NCBI RefSeq assembly: GCF_019219075.1
Contig: NZ_JAHUWJ010000005.1
Span: 124,001 to 188,000 of the forward strand
Length of the DNA stretch: 64,000 bases
Reading direction: 5' to 3'
Source of the DNA: Chitinophaga sp. sic0106
GTDB lineage: Bacteria > Bacteroidota > Bacteroidia > Chitinophagales > Chitinophagaceae
Both the position numbers and the translations under genes were made by a program. The notes under the pieces are model-generated. The model was not told the DNA's origin, did no database searches, and saw nothing but the letters and a program-made list of their open reading frames with translations. Below, in pieces: positions 58,360-64,000 of the stretch (the stretch's first letter is position 1; each line of letters begins with the position of its first letter).

Positions 58360-59109
58360 TCAGAATCCGATGCTGTTGCCACCGTCTACAGGCAGCACCA
58401 CACCGGTGATATATTTAGCGGCGTCGCTGGCCAGGAACCAGGCGGCCTCGCCGATGTCGGCGGGGTCACCCATAATGCCCATTGGGGTGCGACTGAATAC
58501 TTTTGCTTTTCTTTCGGGATCGCTGTTGAGTGCAGTGGCGGTCATTTCGGAATAGATGAATCCTGGTGCAATAGCATTTACCCGGATACCTTTCGGGGAG
58601 AGTTCCACTGCCATGGCCCGCGTAATGCCATCTATGGCCGCTTTGCTGGCGCTGTAGGCCACTACCTTGGGTATGCCGTATTGGGCTGCCATGGAGCTGA
58701 TGTTGATGATGCAGCCGCTTTGCTGCTCCAGCATGTGCTTTACTACTTCGCGACTCATCGAAAACACCGCATTCAGGTTGGTGAGCAGGATGTGTTGGAA
58801 ATCTTCATCCGTAACGGAGGTAAATTCCTTTTTCATGTTCACGCCGGCGTTGTTGACGAGGATGTCGATAGGGCCGTGCGTTGCTGTCACCTGTTGAATA
58901 AACGGGGGAATTGCTTCCAGTTGCGTCACGTCCAGGGTGATGGCTTCGCAGGCGCTGCCGAGCTTTTCACTGGCGGCTTTCAGTTTTTCCTCGTTCCTTC
59001 CAACGATGATGACGCGGAGTCCCTGCTGCACGAATTTCTGTGCAATGGCGAAACCCAGGCCGGAGCTTCCGCCTGTTACAATCGCCAATTTTGATGGTAT
59101 GGTAGTCAT
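58360..59109 (-). CDS. SDR-family oxidoreductase (sugar/uronate type candidate)
   Basis: The ATG at 59109 (MTTIPSKLAIVTGG) is used because an upstream frame overlaps the alpha-glucuronidase gene. The 249-residue classical SDR has the cofactor motif TGGSSGLG, NNAG at about 90, the catalytic Ser (NISSMAAQYG), YSASK and the terminal GGNSIGF. In the GH67 operon it is a candidate for reducing a uronate such as fructuronate, as in glucuronate catabolism, but many SDRs share the fold. It lies between the GH67 and the esterase genes, 16 bp after the GH67 stop. Confidence 0.88.
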   Translation of the reverse strand: MTTIPSKLAIVTGGSSGLGFAIAQKFVQQGLRVIIVGRNEEKLKAASEKLGSACEAITLDVTQLEAIPPFIQQVTATHGPIDILVNNAGVNMKKEFTSVTDEDFQHILLTNLNAVFSMSREVVKHMLEQQSGCIINISSMAAQYGIPKVVAYSASKAAIDGITRAMAVELSPKGIRVNAIAPGFIYSEMTATALNSDPERKAKVFSRTPMGIMGDPADIGEAAWFLASDAAKYITGVVLPVDGGNSIGF

Positions 59110-59125
59110 GTTGATCAATCCGTTT

Positions 59126-61264
59126 TTATATTCCCGGTGCATAGGGGAATCGAAGGCTTTTATAATATTCCAGTGAAGTGGAAGGCTGTTCGTAACCGGC
59201 GGGGATGGGCAGATGGCTAACCGTTTGAAAGTATAGCAGGCATGCGTTGCGCCACCAGACAGATTCCTTGTGTTGTATGTTGAGCAGCATGGCTACTTCG
59301 TGAAAGCGCTGCTGGTCCACATAGGGCTGTAGTTTATTCCAGGTTTGCTGCATGGCTGCGGTGCGTGCAGCGCCGGTGTAGTACTGGTAGCAGAGCTCAT
59401 TCCAGAGGCTTCGGCCGCTGCGCATTTTGTAGTCCCAGGGTACATGATGAAACCATAGGAGATAGGCGTCCGGGCAGGTGGACAGGTTTTCCCATTGCTG
59501 CCTTGCCTTTGGCTGGTATTGTGCCAGCGCGTTGCTGCCGGTGGTGGTGCGGTTGAACCCTATGCCGATGGAATCAGCTTTATGGTAGTATACGGGATTC
59601 CATTCCGGGCGGTGCTGATCATTTACCCAGGGAGCGGGGCCGTAGTGGTGGCCTGTACCCATGATATGATGGAGGCCGAGTGGGTTGGTAAATTGTACGT
59701 ATACGTCGCGGCTCGCGAGCATCATGGCTTGGGCGGTATCAACAAAATGTTGGTTGTTGGTGAATGTCATGCGCAGCCATTCATTGGCGATGCCGGCACT
59801 GCTCAGGGAATGATCCCAGGCGAGGCGGCCGAGGGCGTACCAGTTGGCTTGTGCAAACGGGTGGCCGCACCAGTTAATATCGTTGCCGATATTGGCTACG
59901 CCGGCGATGCCGGTAAGTGTATCCTTGCTGGTGCTGCCATCTATCACCTGTGCTACCGTATAGTCGTTACCGGTATTACTCTCCAAAACTTCCTTAAATA
60001 ACGGCGCCAGGTATACGAGGTTGGTAGCCTGGCCCAGGTATTCCTGTGTTACCTGGAATTCCATCATCAGCGGGGTGTTGGGCATGGCGCCAAACAGTGG
60101 GTGGAAGGGCTCACGCGGCATGAAGTCGATAGGGCCGTTTTTCACCTGTAGCATTACATTTTTCCTGAACTGGCCGTCGAGCGGCGTGAATTCATCAAAT
60201 GCCTGCGTGTGGCGGTCGAGCGGATTTGTATGGCTGTATACAAATGCGCGCCATATGACGATTCCTTTAAACGGCGCCACGGCATCGGCGAGCATATTGG
60301 CGCCGTCGGCATGGGTACGGTGGTAATCCTGCGGACCGGGTTGCCCTTCGCTGTTGGCTTTCACGAGGAAGCCACCGAAGTCGGGGATATATTGATAGAT
60401 CTCTTTTGCTTTTTGTTGCCACCATTGTTTTACGGCGGGGTCCAGCGGGTCGGCGGTTTTAAGGCCGCCGATTTCCATGGGCGCGCTGAAGCGTGCCGTG
60501 AGGAATACGCGGATACCGTAGGGGCGGAAAGCATTTGCCAGTGCCTTTGCTTTTTCAAGATAGGGTTTGGTGAGCATGGTGGCGTTGGCGTTTACGTTGG
60601 TAAGCACGGTGCCATTGATACCTATGCTGGCATTTGCCCTGGCGTAGTCGATATACCGTGGGTCGATATAGTCGGGCAGGGTATGCCAGTTCCAGATGGA
60701 GAAACCGGCGTAACCACGTTCTACCGTTCTGTTGAGGTTATCCCAGTGGTTGAGCATGCGCAGGCGGAGTCGCGGTGCGGAAACGATATTAAGTTTGGTG
60801 ATGGATTGTTGCGTTTGTAATAAACGCAGCAGGTGGAAGGTGCCATATAGCACGCCTATATCTGTGTTGGCGGAGATGATGGTGCAGGGCTTATTGTTGA
60901 TGAGGGAGGTAGTGATAACAAACCCTTCGTTGCCGGCATTTTTTAGTTGCTCGTTGATGGCGGTGTTGCGGAGTAGCGGCTCGTTTTGTGGTGTGCCGGC
61001 GATGAGCGTGCCTGCCTGCGGTGAAGTGTGCAGCGGTATGCTGTGGTCTAACAAACCATGCAGTCCTGTTTGCAATTCCTTTCGCACGATGTCCATGGTG
61101 GGGGAGTTGCCGCTTATGAGGAGGCCGGTGAGTTGCTGGCGGTAGACTTGCAGCAGTGTTTTATCTTCTACCTTATTGTATCTGAGCCAGAGTTCATAGC
61201 CATTTTCGGAAGAGGCTAAAAGTGCTTGCAAGAGGAGAAGGAGTAATAACGGGAATCTTTTCAT
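59126..61264 (-). CDS. GH67 alpha-glucuronidase
   Basis: The ATG at 61264 (MKRFPLLLLLLLQALLASS) gives a signal peptide; the 7-codon extension does not help. The 712-residue enzyme has the GH67 layout: N-terminal beta domain, TIM barrel with LVKANSEGQPGPQDYHRTHADGANMLADA (acid Glu in NSEGQ) and LMMEFQVTQEYLGQ (second Glu), and the C-terminal helical domain. It removes 4-O-methylglucuronic acid from the ends of xylo-oligosaccharides. It heads the operon with the SDR and the esterase and is preceded by a LacI-type operator (61496-61511) 232 bp upstream. Confidence 0.94.
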   Translation of the reverse strand: MKRFPLLLLLLLQALLASSENGYELWLRYNKVEDKTLLQVYRQQLTGLLISGNSPTMDIVRKELQTGLHGLLDHSIPLHTSPQAGTLIAGTPQNEPLLRNTAINEQLKNAGNEGFVITTSLINNKPCTIISANTDIGVLYGTFHLLRLLQTQQSITKLNIVSAPRLRLRMLNHWDNLNRTVERGYAGFSIWNWHTLPDYIDPRYIDYARANASIGINGTVLTNVNANATMLTKPYLEKAKALANAFRPYGIRVFLTARFSAPMEIGGLKTADPLDPAVKQWWQQKAKEIYQYIPDFGGFLVKANSEGQPGPQDYHRTHADGANMLADAVAPFKGIVIWRAFVYSHTNPLDRHTQAFDEFTPLDGQFRKNVMLQVKNGPIDFMPREPFHPLFGAMPNTPLMMEFQVTQEYLGQATNLVYLAPLFKEVLESNTGNDYTVAQVIDGSTSKDTLTGIAGVANIGNDINWCGHPFAQANWYALGRLAWDHSLSSAGIANEWLRMTFTNNQHFVDTAQAMMLASRDVYVQFTNPLGLHHIMGTGHHYGPAPWVNDQHRPEWNPVYYHKADSIGIGFNRTTTGSNALAQYQPKARQQWENLSTCPDAYLLWFHHVPWDYKMRSGRSLWNELCYQYYTGAARTAAMQQTWNKLQPYVDQQRFHEVAMLLNIQHKESVWWRNACLLYFQTVSHLPIPAGYEQPSTSLEYYKSLRFPYAPGI

Positions 61265-61495
61265 AATCGTCTGTTTTTCTGGCAACGAGTCGTGATGATT
61301 TTAAACTCGCAAAAGCGCCTTTGGCGCCAGGAGCGATCTTTTTTGCACGCAAAGCAGCCAGGCAGGTAAGCAGCAAAGACTTGTGTTTTGTTGCAAACTT
61401 TGCGGGAAACAGGACCGTATAGCTGCTTTGCGTGAAAAAAGACGGGCGGCGCTGCTGTTCATAACGTGGTATTTGTACTAAAATAAGATATTTTT

Positions 61496-61511
61496 ACGCA
61501 ATCGGTTGCGT
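61496..61511 (-). promoter_or_regulatory. LacI-type operator upstream of the GH67 operon
   Basis: ACGCAATCGGTTGCGT, a near-palindrome of the LacI/cre type, 18 bp after the lacI stop and upstream of the GH67 operon. The same motif with 2 changes (ATGCAATCGGTTACGT) occurs at 62623-62638. Confidence 0.65.
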
Positions 61512-61528
61512 TTATTTTACAAAAAATT

Positions 61529-62572
61529 TTACCCTGCGGTATCCTTTTTCAGCGAAGAGGCGCGGATGACGAGGTCGGCCCGGAGGGTAATGGCATTGGT
61601 GGCATGCAGGTTATTGCTGCCTTTGAGGTGGTTGATCAGGTAAGTGGCTGCGGTATTACCGATGGCTTCACCGGAGTAGTTCATGGTGGTGAGGTTCGGT
61701 TCAATCACTTTACTGATAGGATCGTTGTTGAAGCCGGCGAAGGCGATATCTTCCGGGATGCGCAGGCCTGCGGCTTTGAGGGCCAGCATGCAGTATACGG
61801 CTGCGGTATCGTTGGCGGAGAAAACGGCGTCCGGGCGTTCGGCTGGTGGCAGCTCCAGGATGTAACTGGCGGCGTCGGTGCCTGCCTGTTCCGAGAGGTT
61901 GCTGACCAGGTGCAGTGCAGCAGAGAAGGGCAGGTGGTGCTCTTTCAATGCTTTTTTATAGCCTTTAAAACGATCATTATATACGTTACGCAACAGGTTG
62001 CCGCCCAGGTGCATGATGCGTTTGCAGCCCTGGGAGATCAGGTGCGTGGTAATATGGTAAGCGGCGTCGTAGTTGTCGATCCCCACGCAGGTGCTGTCAG
62101 CGTGACTATGCACACGGTCAAAGAATACTACCGGAATCTGCTTTTTGAAAAACGGCTCCAGGTGATTGATATCTGTGGCGTTGGCAGAGAGGGAGATGAG
62201 CAGGCCATCCACCCTTTTATTGTACATGGTGAGTACGTTGCGTTTTTCCTTATCTACATCTTCGAGTGATTGTGCAATGATCAGGTTATAGCCGTGGAGG
62301 TTGGCGGCATTTTCCATGCCAGCCAGTACAGACGACATGAAGTGACTGTTGAGTCGCGGCACCAGTACACCCAACGTATGTGTTTGCCGGCTGCGTAAGC
62401 TGCTGGCGAAGGTATTAGACTGATAGCCCAGCATGGTGGCGGCATCCGTGATTTTTTTCCGGGTCTGCTTGCTGATCATGGGATTGTTTTTTAACCCCCT
62501 GCTCACCGTGGCCGCGGAAATGTTCAGGTATTTCGCAATGTCGTATATCGTTACTTCCCGGTCTTCCGCCAT
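61529..62572 (-). CDS. LacI-family transcriptional repressor
   Basis: A 347-residue LacI/GalR regulator: N-terminal HTH (EVTIYDIAKYLNISAATVSRGLKNNPMISKQTRKKI), hinge helix and a sugar-binding domain (LGVLVPRLNSHFMSSVLAGMENAA, DGLLISLSA, PDAVFSANDTAAVYCMLALKAAGLRIPEDIAFAGFNNDPIS). It is encoded next to the GH67 operon on the same strand. Operators on both sides suggest repression of that operon and autoregulation; the effector is expected to be a xylan or glucuronate breakdown product. Confidence 0.93.
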   Translation of the reverse strand: MAEDREVTIYDIAKYLNISAATVSRGLKNNPMISKQTRKKITDAATMLGYQSNTFASSLRSRQTHTLGVLVPRLNSHFMSSVLAGMENAANLHGYNLIIAQSLEDVDKEKRNVLTMYNKRVDGLLISLSANATDINHLEPFFKKQIPVVFFDRVHSHADSTCVGIDNYDAAYHITTHLISQGCKRIMHLGGNLLRNVYNDRFKGYKKALKEHHLPFSAALHLVSNLSEQAGTDAASYILELPPAERPDAVFSANDTAAVYCMLALKAAGLRIPEDIAFAGFNNDPISKVIEPNLTTMNYSGEAIGNTAATYLINHLKGSNNLHATNAITLRADLVIRASSLKKDTAG

Positions 62573-62622
62573 AATATTTCAGCTTAGAGATCAAAGAAAA
62601 TTAAATTTTTTTGAATAAAAAA

Positions 62623-62638
62623 ATGCAATCGGTTACGT
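62623..62638 (-). promoter_or_regulatory. LacI-type operator upstream of lacI
   Basis: ATGCAATCGGTTACGT matches 14 of 16 bases of the operator at 61496-61511. It lies 51 bp upstream of the lacI start, which suggests autoregulation. Confidence 0.6.
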
Positions 62639-62827
62639 AAATCTAAAAATTTCTTATATTCGTTGGGAAGAGTAAAGAAATTGTTCCACGCTGATAGCTC
62701 AATAACTAATAAAACCAAATAACTTTTAGCCGGGAAGCGAAGACCCGATTGGTGATTAAACTTTTGTCAACCAGAAAAATACCAGAAAATCACTGCCAGG
62801 AATTATCATCCGCTCATTACCGTTTAC

Positions 62828-62853
62828 CATTTATATAATTGTCAAAAGGACAT
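62828..62853 (+). repeat. Duplicated SusC leader sequence, copy 1
   Basis: CATTTATATAATTGTCAAAA-x-GACAT; identical to 63325-63350 except for one base. Copy 2 sits 8 bp upstream of the SusC start codon; copy 1 has no gene after it. Confidence 0.7.
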
Positions 62854-62893
62854 TAATGTTTACTGGTAAAATGTAATGAACAAGCGGGTAAAT

Positions 62894-63084
62894 TTTTTAC
62901 AGGAACTGCATGCCTCGGCGCAGCGGTACTGGTAGCGCTATGCATTTCACGTTCATAGGCAAGCCGGTTATGTTTTTGCAGGTACTGCATGGCATCGCAC
63001 GGTGGTAATGGTATCGCAATGCATTTCACGTTCATGGGTATGCCGGTTGTGTTTTTGCAGGTACTGCATGCCATCGCACGGTGG
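62894..63084. repeat. 79-bp tandem repeat, 2.4 copies
   Basis: Unit 1 62894-62972, unit 2 62973-63051, partial unit 3 63052-63084. Each starts TTTTTxCAGGxACTGCATGxC, contains GCATTTCACGTTCATxGGxA and ends GCCGGTTxTG. A further CATTTCACGTTCA copy lies at 63290-63302. Confidence 0.75.
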
Positions 63085-63324
63085 AGGAAGGTTTTGCCTT
63101 GTACGTAGCAACTTGTGTTGCATCTACGTTCATTCACTGTAAAAGCAATGTTGCCAAAGGAGATGTCACCATTGTGCGTTCGTTCCAACAATGGCAATTG
63201 TACAGGTAGTGAATTCACTCACCTGCGTTCGTATAAAACCGGCGTACTGACACAGCTATGTTCAATCCAAATTTTTAACTCATACAGCATTTCACGTTCA
63301 ATAGCTAATAACTCCACACTCTAT

Positions 63325-63350
63325 CATTTATATAATTGTCAAAACGACAT
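63325..63350 (+). repeat. Duplicated SusC leader sequence, copy 2
   Basis: Same 26-bp sequence as 62828-62853 with one mismatch; it ends 8 bp before the SusC ATG and may contain the promoter or 5'UTR. Confidence 0.7.
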
Positions 63351-63358
63351 GTAACGTT

Positions 63359-64000
63359 ATGAAACAAACTACAAACACACACGGCATCCAGGGGCGTACC
63401 TCCCTCCATTGCCGTATGCTGACTATTCTCCTCCTAATGGCCTTCATATGGGCCAGCCCCCTCCAGGTGGCCGCACAGGACAAAAACGTTCGCGGCACCG
63501 TTACCGCCGAAAACGGCGAACCTGTACCCGGCGCCGCCATAGTCATCAAAGGCACCCAACGCGGAGAAATCACCAACGCCAAAGGGGCCTACACCATCCG
63601 CGGCACCAAAGGCCAGGTACTCATTATCACCAGCCTGGGATTCATTACCCAGGAGGTAACAGTAACGGATAACCCGGAAATCAATATTACCCTGCTGCCC
63701 TCCGCCAAAGACATAGGCGAAGTAGTGGTAGTAGGTTATGGCACACAACGAAAAGCAGACCTCACCGGCGCCGTAGCCAGCGTAAACCTGGAAACACTCC
63801 GCGAAGCTCCCAACACCAACATCGCGCAGTTCCTCCAGGGAACAGTGCCCGGCCTCAACGTGGGCGTAGCCACCGCCTCCGGCGGTACCCCACCGATCTC
63901 CATCCGTGGCCGCGTTACCCTCAACGGTAACCAGAGCGTACTCATCATACTCGATGGGGTGCAGTATACACAGTCACTCGCCTCCATCAACCCGGATGAT
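63359..64000 (+). CDS. SusC/RagA-family TonB-linked outer membrane protein (3' end outside window)
   Basis: ATG 63359 opens a frame that runs off the window (214 codons). The signal peptide is MKQTTN...PLQVAAQ, with a long N-terminal region before the hydrophobic core as is common for SusC. A CarboxypepD_reg-like domain follows (about 44-120; VRGTVTAENGEPVPGAAIVIKGTQRGEIT), the VVVVGYGTQRKADLTGAV motif before the plug and SIRGRVTLNGNQSVLIILDGVQ. Given the adjacent GH67, esterase and LacI genes it probably imports xylan fragments. Confidence 0.93.
   Translation, partial: MKQTTNTHGIQGRTSLHCRMLTILLLMAFIWASPLQVAAQDKNVRGTVTAENGEPVPGAAIVIKGTQRGEITNAKGAYTIRGTKGQVLIITSLGFITQEVTVTDNPEINITLLPSAKDIGEVVVVGYGTQRKADLTGAVASVNLETLREAPNTNIAQFLQGTVPGLNVGVATASGGTPPISIRGRVTLNGNQSVLIILDGVQYTQSLASINPDD

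Larger units (their letters stand above)
62573..63358. other. Intergenic region with tandem repeats and a duplicated leader
   Basis: 786 bp between lacI and a SusC gene. It holds a LacI-type operator (62623-62638), a leader-like 26-bp sequence (62828-62853) repeated directly before the SusC start (63325-63350), and 2.4 tandem copies of a 79-bp repeat (62894-63084). A 121-codon minus-strand frame over the repeat is not called, as the 79-bp period breaks any frame. Confidence 0.5.

Noticed and set aside
61194-61376. A 60-codon frame upstream of the GH67 gene
   Set aside because: It overlaps the GH67 signal peptide region in another frame on the same strand and has no recognisable content.
62894-63084. 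Possible CRISPR array
   Set aside because: The repeats are contiguous 79-bp units without unique spacers, and no cas genes are near.
62853-63218. A 121-codon minus-strand frame across the tandem repeat
   Set aside because: The repeat has a 79-bp period, so copies are read in different frames; no domain is recognisable.

Overview
The window looks like a chromosomal stretch from a Bacteroidota bacterium of the Chitinophagaceae, most likely Chitinophaga or a close relative. The signs are two SusC-type TonB-linked porins (one with SusD and SusE partners), LytTR/LytS regulation, promoters of the TTG-N19-20-TAnnTTTG type, almost no Shine-Dalgarno sequences, and a Bacteroidota-style class I lanthipeptide precursor. 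No tRNA, rRNA, CRISPR array, phage or insertion sequence was seen. The genus call is an inference from gene content.

Layout. 1-5.2 kb: 3' end of a cation P-type ATPase, a secreted PQQ-type beta-propeller, a LysR regulator and a LytTR/LytS two-component pair. 5.4-12.6 kb: a starch/maltodextrin utilisation locus (GH13 SusA-like, SusC, SusD, SusE), with susE apparently broken. 13.1-15.7 kb: an Mla-type lipid ABC transporter (permease, ATPase, MCE protein). 15.8-37 kb: mostly single housekeeping and accessory genes: RluF, a DisA/DAC-like sensor protein, a lactonase-type propeller, a hybrid histidine kinase, an HxlR regulator with its NmrA-like target, MscS, a double-domain methyltransferase, an MFS exporter, a TonB receptor and lipoproteins. 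37.6-38.1 kb: a 50-residue orphan lanthipeptide precursor that shares a divergent control region with an uncharacterised gene preceded by an attenuator-like hairpin. 38.9-47.6 kb: sulfatase, DUF1254/DUF1214 lipoprotein, a SUKH-L7/L12-like fusion, a receiver, a PAS kinase and an OafA-type acyltransferase. 47.7-53 kb: a divergent organophosphate/phosphonate-type locus (NPP phosphodiesterase, phosphonatase-like HAD and OPA-family transporter on one strand; HpnZ-like dehydrogenase and an APH-type kinase on the other). 56.4-64 kb: a glucuronoxylan locus (GH67 alpha-glucuronidase, SDR, sialate-O-acetylesterase-type esterase, LacI repressor) followed by the start of another SusC gene.

The genes form several regulator-target units visible in the DNA: LytTR-type direct repeats between lytS and susA, an HxlR-type inverted repeat between the HxlR and NmrA-like genes, and two near-identical LacI-type operators flanking the lacI gene. 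The most notable item is the short lanthipeptide precursor at 37849-38001, too small for default gene calling, with no LanB/LanC enzymes in the window.
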